A stretch of 45,619 bases of DNA from Curtobacterium sp. MMLR14_010. Lineage in GTDB: Bacteria > Actinomycetota > Actinomycetes > Actinomycetales > Microbacteriaceae. Positions 25,189 to 33,490 of this stretch are shown here, one piece after another. The notes under the pieces are model-generated. The model was not told the origin of the DNA and did not search any database. It saw nothing but the letters and a program-made list of their open reading frames with translations. Made by a program: the position numbers and the translations under genes. The DNA lies in NCBI RefSeq assembly GCF_001865015.1, contig NZ_MJGV01000024.1:1-45619 (forward strand), read 5' to 3'. Numbering within the stretch: the stretch's first letter is position 1; the number at the start of each line of letters is the position of its first letter.

Positions 25189-25761
25189 TCAGAGCGACCG
25201 GCGCAGGGCCTCCAGGCCGTCACGCAGACGCGTCACGGTGTCAGCGCCGAGCGTGCCGCGGGTGGCGCGGCGACGCAGGTCGGCGCGGACCTGCTGCCGG
25301 AACGACGACAGGGCCATCTCGAGCTCGCGGAGGACCCGGGCGCTCTCCGAAGGGACCGAGGTCGGCTCCTCGGAGCTGGCGCCCTGTGCGGACGCGGCGA
25401 GGTCGGCGCGGAGCGAGCGCATCGCGTCCCCGACCGAGGCACGGACGCCGTCGGCCAGCGACCGGACGGAGTCGTTCACGCCGGACTCGACGTCGGCGAT
25501 CTCGTCGGCGCGGGCGGTGAGCTCGGCGCGGCCGGCCTCGGTGATCGCGTAGACGGTCTTGCGGCCGTCGACGGTCTTGGAGACCAGGCCCTCGTCCTCG
25601 AGCTTGGCCAGGCGCGGGTAGACCGTGCCGGCGCTCGGGACGTACGTGCCGCCGAAGCGCTCGCCGAGGGCCTGGATGACCTCGTACCCGTGCATCGGGT
25701 GGTCGGCGAGCAGGACGAGCAGGTACAGGCGCAGCTGGCCGTGGGCGAAGACGGGGCTCAT
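25189..25761 (-). CDS. PadR-family transcriptional regulator
   Basis: A 190-residue protein. The N-terminal winged helix is FAHGQLRLYLLVLLADHPMH, GYEVIQALGERFGG, SAGTVYPRLAKLEDEGLV and DGRKTVYAITEAGR; the longer C-terminal part (95-190) is helical and probably a dimer region. PadR proteins usually repress their own operon. ATG 25761 overlaps the stop of the DUF4097 gene as ATGA, so the two genes are coupled, and the palindrome upstream of that gene is the obvious target site. Confidence 0.9.
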   Translation of the reverse strand: MSPVFAHGQLRLYLLVLLADHPMHGYEVIQALGERFGGTYVPSAGTVYPRLAKLEDEGLVSKTVDGRKTVYAITEAGRAELTARADEIADVESGVNDSVRSLADGVRASVGDAMRSLRADLAASAQGASSEEPTSVPSESARVLRELEMALSSFRQQVRADLRRRATRGTLGADTVTRLRDGLEALRRSL

Positions 25762-26642
25762 GCGGGCGCCTCGGTCTCGTCAGTCGTGGTCGCGGCCGTC
25801 GTCTCGGGGGCGGTGTACGCCGTCGTCGGGGGCGTCGTTGCGGCCACGGGCGGGGCGTGCAGCACCGCGATGTCGCCGGAGACCGAGTTCACCTTGAGGT
25901 CGAGCCACTGCCCGGAGAGCTCGCCGCCCTGCTTGACGTACGAGCCGCGCACGCCGTTGATCTCGGCATCGTCGAACTGCAGCTTGCCGGTCGCCGTGCT
26001 GACGGTGCAGCGGAAGGGGACGCCGTCCTCGAGCCGGACGCTCACCGAGCCGGACACCGTGTTGACCTTGGCGGCGTCGGGGGTGCCGCGCAGGTCGAGC
26101 ACGACGTCCGCGGAGACGCCGTCGGCCGAGAACCGCGGGATCTCGCCCGTCGCGACGACGTCACCCGACACCGTGTGCACCGTGAGCGCACCGTCGAGGT
26201 CGTGGATCGTGGTGGAGCCGTTGACCGCGTTCACGGTCACGTCACCGGCGACGCCGTCGACGACCAGGTCACCGGACACGGTGTTCAGCGTCGCGCCGCG
26301 GTTCGTGCCTGAGAGCAGTGCGCCCGCGGAGACGACCCCGAGGGTGACGCCGGCGTCGCGGGGCACCAGGATGCTGACGTCCGCACGGGCAGAGCCGCGG
26401 AAGGACCGCAGGAACCCGATCGGGTCGTCCCAGCGGATCTGCGGGTGGTCGACGGTGAGCGTGTCACCGTCGAGCTCGATCTTGAGCGGCTTGCCCGACA
26501 CGCTGTGCACCTCGACGCGTGCGGTGGGTTCGTCGTGCGCGACGACGTCGACCTGCCCGCCCACGAGTCCGACGCGCACGGACCGGACGATGCCGGTGTC
26601 GATGACCTTGGGCTCCTCGACGAGCCACTTCTCCTGTGCCAT
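25758..26642 (-). CDS. DUF4097-family beta-repeat protein
   Basis: A 294-residue protein built of repeated short beta strands with recurring TVSGDL / TVSGDV / TVSGSV / SVSGDI motifs (about 115-260), the pattern of DUF4097 (adhesin-like beta-helix) proteins. The C terminus is a low-complexity Thr/Pro/Ala tail. There is no signal peptide, and the function is unknown. It is first in a two-gene operon with padR. AGGAGG precedes the ATG by four bases, so this mRNA has a leader, and the leader contains the operator. Confidence 0.8.
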   Translation of the reverse strand: MAQEKWLVEEPKVIDTGIVRSVRVGLVGGQVDVVAHDEPTARVEVHSVSGKPLKIELDGDTLTVDHPQIRWDDPIGFLRSFRGSARADVSILVPRDAGVTLGVVSAGALLSGTNRGATLNTVSGDLVVDGVAGDVTVNAVNGSTTIHDLDGALTVHTVSGDVVATGEIPRFSADGVSADVVLDLRGTPDAAKVNTVSGSVSVRLEDGVPFRCTVSTATGKLQFDDAEINGVRGSYVKQGGELSGQWLDLKVNSVSGDIAVLHAPPVAATTPPTTAYTAPETTAATTTDETEAPA

Positions 26643-26653
26643 GTTGCCTCCTC

Positions 26654-26701
26654 GGACTCGCGATGTATCGCGTTGTGCAAGTCACGATACATCGCGAGTC
26701 C
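26654..26701 (-). promoter_or_regulatory. PadR-type operator palindrome
   Basis: Arms of 17 bases (26654-26670 and 26685-26701) are exact reverse complements around a 14-base loop. Each arm contains the CGATGTATCG / CGATACATCG element, matching the ATGT...ACAT pattern of PadR sites. It lies 12 bases upstream of the DUF4097-padR operon. Confidence 0.7.
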
Positions 26702-26747
26702 GTGCGCACGCCACCCCTCCCGCCACCCTCGCGCCCCCCGCGTCGAG

Positions 26748-26796
26748 GGAGCAGAAATCGTCGAGTTGCCCGGGTCCACCCGACGATTTCTGCTCC
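26748..26796. terminator. hairpin, family 2, copy 1
   Basis: 16-base perfect arms (GGAGCAGAAATCGTCG at 26748-26763 and its complement at 26781-26796), 17-base loop, and TCGA words flanking both arms. It lies downstream of the minus-strand yczE gene. A related hairpin is at 37993-38041. Confidence 0.6.
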
Positions 26797-26858
26797 ATCG
26801 ATGAGCGCAGCGGGGAGGGGAGCGGAGCGGGGGCGGGCTGCGCGTGGGCACCCGGCCG

Positions 26859-27533
26859 TCACGGGGCGGGCGTGGGCTCCGGGGCGGAGGCGGGGCGGGC
26901 CTCCCGGCCGGGTGGGAGGTGACCCGACCGCTCGGGGCTCCACGGGAACCGGCGGAAGACCGGCATCATCGGCTGGACCATCGGGCCGATGGCGAACGCG
27001 GCGATCACCGTGCCGGCGCCGACGTCCCCGCCGAGGAACCAGCCGACGATCACCACGGCGACCTCGATCAGCGTGCGGGCGAGCCAGATCGGCCAGCCGA
27101 GCCGCTGGTGCAGGCCGACCATCAGCCCGTCGCGTGCTCCCGTGCCGAAGCCCGCGCCGATGTAGAACGCGGTCGCGACGGCCAGCAGGACCAGGCCGGC
27201 GACGAAGAGCGCGATCCGCGCGACCAGGCCGTCCGGCGTCGGGACGATCCAGAGCACCAGGTCGGCGCACGGGCCGATCAGCAGGGCGTTCAGCAGGGTC
27301 CCGATCCCGGGCTTCTGGCGGAGCGGGATCCAGAAGAGCAGGATCACGCCACTCGACACGACGGTGATGATCCCGAACGACCACGGCACCACGTGCTCCA
27401 GCCCCTCGGTCAGGACGGTCCACGACGACACGCCGACGACCGCGCGGACCTGCAGGGCGGTCGAGGCGCCGTAGAGGAACAGGCCGACGAGCAGCTGCAG
27501 GGTCCGGAACGTGAGGGCGGTCGGGCGGGACAT
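26859..27533 (-). CDS. yczE: YczE-like integral membrane protein
   Basis: A 224-residue protein with about five helices: FRTLQLLVGLFLYGASTALQ, WSFGIITVVSSGVILLFWIP, GIGTLLNALLIGPCADLVLW, ALFVAGLVLLAVATAFYIGA, GFGTGARDGLMVGLHQRLGW and IAAFAIGPMVQPMM. The GTG-ARDGLM segment is typical of YczE/YitT-like membrane proteins. YczE proteins are paired with MocR regulators in many Gram-positive bacteria, and one is divergent here. The molecular role is unknown; surfactin-related effects in Bacillus are the only link I know. Confidence 0.8.
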   Translation of the reverse strand: MSRPTALTFRTLQLLVGLFLYGASTALQVRAVVGVSSWTVLTEGLEHVVPWSFGIITVVSSGVILLFWIPLRQKPGIGTLLNALLIGPCADLVLWIVPTPDGLVARIALFVAGLVLLAVATAFYIGAGFGTGARDGLMVGLHQRLGWPIWLARTLIEVAVVIVGWFLGGDVGAGTVIAAFAIGPMVQPMMPVFRRFPWSPERSGHLPPGREARPASAPEPTPAP

Positions 27534-27549
27534 GCGCTGATGCTCCCGC

Positions 27550-27578
27550 AGATTGGACTGCCCGTCGAGAGCCAATCT
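27550..27578. promoter_or_regulatory. inverted repeat between yczE and the MocR gene
   Basis: AGATTGG (27550-27556) and CCAATCT (27572-27578) form seven-base arms 15 bases apart in the 61-bp divergent gap. The right arm ends three bases before the -10 TAGCGT (27582-27587) of the MocR gene, so a bound regulator could control both genes. Confidence 0.5.
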
Positions 27579-27594
27579 CGCTAGCGTGGTCCCC

Positions 27595-29037
27595 ATGACC
27601 CCGGTCCTCCTCAGCGCCCGCTCGGCCGCCCTGCTGCTCGCCGAGTGGCGCACCGACTCCGACGCCACGGCCTACGAGGCGCTCGCTGACGCCGTCCGGG
27701 TCCTCGTCATCGACGGCCGGGTGCCGCTCGGGGCGCGCCTGCCGGCGGAGCGCGGACTCGCGGAGGCGCTCGGCGTCTCACGGACGACCGTCGCGAACGC
27801 GTACGCCCGGCTGCGCGAGGACGGGTTCCTGGTCTCCCTCCGCGGGTCCGGCAGCGTCGTGCGGCTGCCGGCGGACCTGGCCGGACGGCCGGACCCGGAG
27901 CGACTCGGCGGTGTCGTCGCGGGGGACGTGCTCGACCTGCGGAAGGCGGCCTTGCACGCGGCGCCCGGGGTGGCGGACGCGGTCGAGCGGGCGATGCGGC
28001 ACGTCCCGGCAGCGCTCGCCGGGATCGGGTACGACACGGTCGGGGACCCGGGCCTCCGCGCCGCCATCGCATCGCGGTACACCGATCGAGGGCTGCCGAC
28101 ATCCCCCGACCAGGTGGTCGTGACCATCGGGGCGCAGCACGCGATCGCACTCCTGGCGCGGGTCCTCGTCCGACGGGGGGATGCCGTGCTCGTGGAGTCG
28201 CCGACCTACCCGCACGCGCACGAGGCCTTCCGCGAGGCCGGCGGTCGACTCGTCGGCGTGCCCGTCGACGCCCGCGGCGGGTGGGACGCGGCGGTGCTCG
28301 AGACCGCGCTCCGACGTTCGTCCCCGGCCGTCGCGTACGTGATGCCGGACCTGCACAACCCGACCGGTGCCTCCATGTCGGCCGAGGTCCGCGCGCTCCT
28401 GGTCGACGTCGCCGGCTCGGTCGGGACGACCGTCATCGCCGACGAGACGATGGGGGAGCTGCGGATCGACGGACCCGCCGCCGTGCCCCTGGCCACGCTC
28501 AGCGAGGACGTCGTGATGATCGGGTCCGCGAGCAAGGTCTTCTGGGGCGGTCTGCGGATCGGCTGGATCCGCGCGGAACCGGCGCTGCTGCAGCGCCTGC
28601 TGCTCGCCCGCCCGACGGGCGACCTCGGCACGCCGGTGCTCGACCAGCTGGTCGCGCGCGAGCTGGTCCCACGGACCGACGCCGTCCTGGAGGCTCGGCG
28701 TGCCGCCCTCAGAGCGGGTCGCGACGAGGTCGTGGGCGCCCTGCGCACGCGGCTGCCGGAGTGGGACGTGCCGTCACCGGCGGGCGGGTTGACGACGTGG
28801 GTCGGGCTCGGTCGACCGGTGTCCAGCGCGCTGGTGCTCGCCGCGCGGGCCGAGGGCGTGGTGCTGGCGTCGGGCGGGGTGTTCGGGCCGGACGGTGGGT
28901 TCGAGCGGTTCCTCCGGGTGCCCTTCACGATGCCGCCGGCCGACCGGGTGCGCACGGTCGACGTGCTCGAGCGGGCGTGGGGACGGGTCGGTGGGGTGTC
29001 CGCGGGCACGCGGGGGTCGCTGGCCGCGGTGGTGTGA
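27595..29037 (+). CDS. MocR-type (GntR-aminotransferase) regulator
   Basis: A 480-residue fusion of a GntR winged helix (LPAERGLAEALGVSRTTVAN, AYARLREDGFLVSLRGSGSV, about 46-90) with a type I aminotransferase domain. The PLP lysine is Lys314 in GSASKVFWGG, and PDLHNPTG and ADETMGEL are the usual cofactor-binding motifs. MocR proteins use PLP or its adducts as effector. TAGCGT lies seven bases before ATG 27595. The divergent yczE suggests the YczR subgroup, known for this gene pairing. Confidence 0.9.
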   Translation: MTPVLLSARSAALLLAEWRTDSDATAYEALADAVRVLVIDGRVPLGARLPAERGLAEALGVSRTTVANAYARLREDGFLVSLRGSGSVVRLPADLAGRPDPERLGGVVAGDVLDLRKAALHAAPGVADAVERAMRHVPAALAGIGYDTVGDPGLRAAIASRYTDRGLPTSPDQVVVTIGAQHAIALLARVLVRRGDAVLVESPTYPHAHEAFREAGGRLVGVPVDARGGWDAAVLETALRRSSPAVAYVMPDLHNPTGASMSAEVRALLVDVAGSVGTTVIADETMGELRIDGPAAVPLATLSEDVVMIGSASKVFWGGLRIGWIRAEPALLQRLLLARPTGDLGTPVLDQLVARELVPRTDAVLEARRAALRAGRDEVVGALRTRLPEWDVPSPAGGLTTWVGLGRPVSSALVLAARAEGVVLASGGVFGPDGGFERFLRVPFTMPPADRVRTVDVLERAWGRVGGVSAGTRGSLAAVV

Positions 29038-29119
29038 GCGCGGGGGATCATCCTCCGGGTGGACCCCGCTGGCTCCCTGGTGTGACGACGGTGCGTCCGT
29101 CGTTCGCGATGCTGGGCGC

Positions 29120-29767
29120 ATGACACCGATCAGCGCGAGCAGCTCCGCCCCCGAGTTCCCGACCGTGCCCGCAGCCGCTCGGGTCTCGATGGCGTTCGGC
29201 GGGGCACTGCTCGCCGGGGTGCTCACCTCGTACGGCCAGGGTGTGGCGGGGTTGTCGAGCGTCGCGAACTCGGCCGGACCCTGGTTCATCGTCGCCGTCG
29301 CGCTGCTGCTCCTCATGCGGGTGCGTGGCGGCCGCGTCGGGCTGCCCGTGGCGATGGTGACCGGCATCGTCCTGCTCGAGCTCCTGCACGTCGGGTACTG
29401 GGCGGCCTCGAACCTGCGCGGCTTCCCGGACGTGCTGTCGATCACGAGCTTCTGGGTGCTGATGGGCGTCCCCGCCGGGGTGCTCGCCGGCGCCGTCGCC
29501 GTGGCCGTCCGCTCCCAGGACTCCCGGTGGCGTGGTGCCGCCTCCGGGGTGACCGCCGCCGTGCTCGTCGGCGAGGGCATCCGCTGCCTGCTCCAGGTCG
29601 CCGCGACCACGGGCGTGGCGACGTGGATCGTCGAGATCGTCGTCGGGGCGGCCGTGCTGCTGGTCGGGGTCGTGCTCGCACGGACGCCGGTGGGACGGGT
29701 CGTGGCGCTCGGGTGCGGTGTGCTCGGGACGGTCGGGGTGCTCGGCGCGTACGTCCTGCTCGGCTGA
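29120..29767 (+). CDS. DUF6518-like membrane protein
   Basis: A 215-residue protein with about six helices and a Ser/Pro-rich N-terminal cytoplasmic segment. Its pattern of FGGALLAGVLTSYGQG, followed by LSSVANSAGPWFIVAVALLLL, suggests a DUF6518-type family of unknown role. ATG 29120 is six bases behind GATGCT (29108-29113). It may be co-oriented with the RND pump but is separated by 75 bp with its own promoter. Confidence 0.7.
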   Translation: MTPISASSSAPEFPTVPAAARVSMAFGGALLAGVLTSYGQGVAGLSSVANSAGPWFIVAVALLLLMRVRGGRVGLPVAMVTGIVLLELLHVGYWAASNLRGFPDVLSITSFWVLMGVPAGVLAGAVAVAVRSQDSRWRGAASGVTAAVLVGEGIRCLLQVAATTGVATWIVEIVVGAAVLLVGVVLARTPVGRVVALGCGVLGTVGVLGAYVLLG

Positions 29768-29842
29768 CGGGTCCAGTGGTCCCACGGATGCGGCGACGCT
29801 GCTGATCCGTCCGCTGTCAGCCCTGCCTGCGAGGATCGAGGT

Positions 29843-32800
29843 GTGCACCTCCTCTCGGTCTTCAGCCTGCGCAACCGCGCACTCATCGCGCTCGTGACCA
29901 TCGTCGTCGCGGTGTTCGGCGGGATCGCGCTCACCAGCCTCAAGCAGGAGCTGATCCCGAGCGTCCAGTTCCCGCAGATCGCCATCGTCAGCGCCTACCC
30001 CGGCGCGACCCCGCAGGTCGTGTCGAACGACGTCTCGACGAAGATCGAGCAGGGCATCCAGGCGGTGCCCGACCTGAAGTCCACGTCGGCGACGTCCTCG
30101 ACCGGGCAGAGCGTCGTCTCCGCCGAGTTCGACTACGGCTCCAACCTCGCCAGCGCCGAGGACAAGATCCAGACCGTCGTCAACGCCCTCTCGCTGCCGG
30201 ACACCGTGCAGACGCAGATCGTCACCGGGTCCTTCGACGACCTGCCCGTGCTCCAGCTCGCCGTCTCGGCGAAGGGCGACCAGGAGCAGCTCGTCGACCG
30301 GTTGAACGCGACGGCGATCCCCGACCTCGAGAAGCTCGACGGTGTGCGCGAGGCCGACGTCTTCGGCAACCCGGGCCGCCGCGTCGTGATCACCCCCGAC
30401 GAGGACGAGCTCACCGCCAGGGGCCTGTCCGAGACCGCCATCTCCGACGCCCTCGACGACAACGGCACGCTCATCCCCGGCGGCAGTCTCACGCAGGACG
30501 GCTCGACTCTCTCGGTGCAGACGGGGGAGCGCATCGCGTCGACCGCCGACATCGAGACCCTGCCCCTGACCGGCGGCAAGGACGTCACCGGTGCCCCCGT
30601 GGCGACCACGCTCGGGGACGTCGCGACGGTCGCGATCAAGGAGTCGCCGCGCACGTCGATCAGCCGTGTGGACGGCGAGCAGGCGCTGACGATCGCGATC
30701 ACCAAGACCCAGCAGGCCAACACGGTGGACGTCTCCACGACCGTCCGTGACGCCCTGCCCGGCATCGAGTCCAAGATCACCGGCGACCCGAAGTTCACCG
30801 TGGTGTTCGACCAGGCGCCCTACATCCAGCAGTCGATCGACTCCCTCGCCGAAGAGGGGCTGCTCGGGCTCGGGTTCGCCGTGGTCGTGATCCTGGTGTT
30901 CCTGCTGTCCGTCCGCTCGACCCTCGTCACCGCGATCTCGATCCCGACCTCGGTGCTGCTCGCGGCGATCGGCATGCGCGCCGCCGGGTACACGCTCAAC
31001 ATCATCACGCTGGCCGCGCTGACGATCGCGATCGGCCGCGTGGTCGACGACTCGATCGTCGTCATCGAGAACATCAAGCGGCACCTGCAACCCGGGGTCG
31101 ACCGACGACAGGCCGTGCTCGAGGGCGTGCGTGAGGTCGCCGGTGCCGTGACCGCGTCCACCGTGACGACCGTCGTGGTGTTCCTGCCGGTGGCGTTCGT
31201 CGCCGAGCTCGTCGGTGAGCTCTTCCGGCCGTTCGCGCTCACCGTGTCGATGGCACTCGTGGCGTCGCTGCTCGTCTCGCTGACGATCGTGCCGGTGCTG
31301 GCGTACTGGTTCCTCCGTGCGCCGAAGGGCCACAAGCACGCCGGGGCGGCTGCGCCCGCGTCGTCGTCCGCCACGAGCACCACGCTCAGCAGCGCGGACG
31401 ACCTGCACGACGCCGGCGCTCCCGACCGGCTCCGGCGCGGGTACCAGCCGGTGCTGCAGTGGGCGCTGCGTGCCCCGTGGGTCGTCGTCGTCCTCGCCGT
31501 GCTGGTCCTCGGCGGGACGGCCGCCGCGCTGCCGTTCGTCAAGACGAACTACCTCGGCGACTCGGGCCAGAACACGTTCACGGTCACGCAGGACCTCGAG
31601 CCGGGCACCTCGCTCGACGTCCAGTCGGACGCAGCCCGCAAGGTCGAGCGCGAACTCCGCGCGGTCGACGGCGTGGAGACCGTGCAGACCACCATCGGGT
31701 CGAGCGGCCAGTCCATCCAGGCCGCGTTCGGCGGCGGCGGGACAGCGTCGATCCAGTACGCGGTCACGACCACGTCCGGCGCCGACCAGGTGCGGATCCA
31801 GGACGACACCCGCAAGCGCCTCGACGGCGTCAAGGGTGCCGGCGACGTCGCGCTGTCCTCGGCCGGCGGTGCCTTCGGCGGCAGCAGCGACATCGAGGTC
31901 GACGTCTCGGCCCCGACCCAGGCGCAGCTGAAGACCGCCGCCGACCGGGTGCTCTCGACCATGCGCGGTGTGGAGAACACCACCGGTGTCTCGAGCAACC
32001 TCTCTGCCGCCGAGCCCTACCTGGCCGTCCGGGTCGACCGCGCGAAGGCCGCCGAGCTCGGGCTCACCGAGACCCAGGTGGGCGGGCTCGTCGCCGCGTC
32101 GGTGTCCCCGCGCGACACCGGTTCCGTCGAGATCGAGGACGCCACCCTCGACGTCTACATCGCCGACCCGGCACCGCCCACGACGATCGCCGCGCTCCGT
32201 GCACTGTCGGTGCCGACCGCCACGGGCTCCGTCCCGCTGTCGGACGTCGCGACGGTCGAGCGTGCCGACGGTCCGACCACGGTCACCACGTCCGACGCGG
32301 TCCGCACGGCCACCATCACGGTGACCCCGGACTCGGCGAACCTCGGCGCCGCGGTGCAGTCGGTGACCACGGCGGTGGACCAGCTCGACCTGCCGAAGGG
32401 TGCGTCGGCGTCGATCGGCGGTGTCGCGTCGAGCCAGTCGTCGGCGTTCAGCCAGCTGCTGCTCGCCGCGCTCGTGGCGATCCTGATCGTCTACGTGGTC
32501 ATGGTCGCGACGTTCCGCAACCTGTACCAGCCGGTGCTGCTGCTCGTGTCCGTGCCGTTCGCGGCCACGGGGGCGATCCTGCTGCAGCTCGTGTCGGGCA
32601 TCCCGCTCGGGGTGGCCTCGCTCATCGGCGTGCTCATGCTCGTCGGCATCGTCGTGACGAACGCGATCGTGCTCATCGACCTCGTGAACCAGTACCGACG
32701 ACGGGGCCTCCGCGTACGCGAGGCCCTGGTCGAGGGCGCCACACGACGACTCCGACCGATCCTGATGACGGCGCTCGCGACGATCTTCGCGCTCGTGCCG

Positions 32801-33055
32801 ATGGCGATCGGGGTGACCGGGCAGGGCGGCTTCATCTCGCAGCCGCTCGCACTCGTGGTGATCGGCGGCCTGGTGTCCTCGACGCTGCTGACGCTCATCG
32901 TGCTGCCGGCGCTGTACTTCCTGGTGGAGCGGGCGCTGGAGTGGCGCGCCGACCGACGCGCCGCAGGCCTCCCGCGGCGTCGGTTCCGGCAGTGGCGCCG
33001 GGAGACCTTCACCCGGGCGGGCCGTCGCGAGTGGAAGGACCAGTACGCGCGCTAG
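29843..33055 (+). CDS. RND-superfamily efflux transporter (SwrC/AcrB-like, HAE1)
   Basis: A 1070-residue pump with twelve predicted helices and two large periplasm-type loops. The N terminus LKQELIPSVQFPQIAIV resembles the AcrB start; TM4 carries the proton-relay aspartates in GRVVDDSIVVIENI, and TM10-11 LMLVGIVVTNAIVLIDLVNQ is the matching second-half motif. In this outer-membrane-free host no adaptor or outer-membrane gene accompanies it, as for Bacillus SwrC. It probably exports amphiphilic compounds or lipids. The GTG start 29843 lies six bases behind GAGGAT (29831-29836). The stop codon overlaps the stop of the convergent gene at CTAG. Confidence 0.92.
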   Translation: MHLLSVFSLRNRALIALVTIVVAVFGGIALTSLKQELIPSVQFPQIAIVSAYPGATPQVVSNDVSTKIEQGIQAVPDLKSTSATSSTGQSVVSAEFDYGSNLASAEDKIQTVVNALSLPDTVQTQIVTGSFDDLPVLQLAVSAKGDQEQLVDRLNATAIPDLEKLDGVREADVFGNPGRRVVITPDEDELTARGLSETAISDALDDNGTLIPGGSLTQDGSTLSVQTGERIASTADIETLPLTGGKDVTGAPVATTLGDVATVAIKESPRTSISRVDGEQALTIAITKTQQANTVDVSTTVRDALPGIESKITGDPKFTVVFDQAPYIQQSIDSLAEEGLLGLGFAVVVILVFLLSVRSTLVTAISIPTSVLLAAIGMRAAGYTLNIITLAALTIAIGRVVDDSIVVIENIKRHLQPGVDRRQAVLEGVREVAGAVTASTVTTVVVFLPVAFVAELVGELFRPFALTVSMALVASLLVSLTIVPVLAYWFLRAPKGHKHAGAAAPASSSATSTTLSSADDLHDAGAPDRLRRGYQPVLQWALRAPWVVVVLAVLVLGGTAAALPFVKTNYLGDSGQNTFTVTQDLEPGTSLDVQSDAARKVERELRAVDGVETVQTTIGSSGQSIQAAFGGGGTASIQYAVTTTSGADQVRIQDDTRKRLDGVKGAGDVALSSAGGAFGGSSDIEVDVSAPTQAQLKTAADRVLSTMRGVENTTGVSSNLSAAEPYLAVRVDRAKAAELGLTETQVGGLVAASVSPRDTGSVEIEDATLDVYIADPAPPTTIAALRALSVPTATGSVPLSDVATVERADGPTTVTTSDAVRTATITVTPDSANLGAAVQSVTTAVDQLDLPKGASASIGGVASSQSSAFSQLLLAALVAILIVYVVMVATFRNLYQPVLLLVSVPFAATGAILLQLVSGIPLGVASLIGVLMLVGIVVTNAIVLIDLVNQYRRRGLRVREALVEGATRRLRPILMTALATIFALVPMAIGVTGQGGFISQPLALVVIGGLVSSTLLTLIVLPALYFLVERALEWRADRRAAGLPRRRFRQWRRETFTRAGRREWKDQYAR

Positions 33056-33303
33056 CGCGCCCCGGCGTCCTCGACCTCGACCTGCGTGAACCAGTTCACC
33101 AGGACGACCGTCAGCGTGACGACGAACACGACCGCGCCGAGCTGGGCCACCTGCGAGGTGTGCCCGGTCGCCGCGCCCCAGCCGGCGAAGGCCATGGTCA
33201 CGATGAACGACAGCCCGAGCAGCAGCTCCGCCGCGGTGCTGGCGAGCGAGCGGTGCTGCCAGGTGGTGGTGGGGCGCACGAGGAGGGTCGGGGTGTCGGT
33301 CAC
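33052..33303 (-). CDS. small two-helix membrane protein
   Basis: 83 residues with two hydrophobic stretches, AAELLLGLSFIVTMAFAGWG and LGAVVFVVTLTVVLVNWF, and an acidic C terminus. No family is recognised. The frame is open to 33465, but the upstream part is translated octamer repeat (GRRVGGSAGR...), so I start at GTG 33303. Its TAG stop (33052-33054) overlaps the RND stop (33053-33055) on the other strand. Confidence 0.6.
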   Translation of the reverse strand: MTDTPTLLVRPTTTWQHRSLASTAAELLLGLSFIVTMAFAGWGAATGHTSQVAQLGAVVFVVTLTVVLVNWFTQVEVEDAGAR

Positions 33304-33390
33304 CCGGGAAGTCTCGTCCGGACGGTCAGCCGCCGGCAGTCCCGACTCCGGGTGCCACCCGCCCGGGGTACAGCTCCGGTCCACGGTGTG

Positions 33391-33462
33391 ACCGACCCGC
33401 CGACCCGCCGACCCACCGACCCACCGACCCGCCGACCCACCGACCCGCCGACCCGCCGACCT
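33391..33462. repeat. octanucleotide tandem repeat
   Basis: Nine tandem 8-base units of the form RCCGACCC (last unit degenerate) between the esterase stop and the start of the small membrane protein. Such octamer arrays often vary in copy number. Confidence 0.8.
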
Positions 33463-33490
33463 CACTGGAGAGCGGGCCGGCCCACCGACC

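Noticed and set aside
22453..26922. Very long plus-strand open frame (about 1489 codons) opposite the KimA-like, PadR and DUF4097 genes
   Set aside because: Its predicted protein is Arg/Gly/Asp/Glu/His-rich with no domain, and it spans three well-recognised genes on the other strand. Long antisense frames are expected at this GC content.
29048..31408. Minus-strand open frame of about 786 codons opposite the RND pump
   Set aside because: Composition is low-complexity (Asp/Arg/Gly/His), and the opposite strand encodes an intact RND transporter with all motifs.
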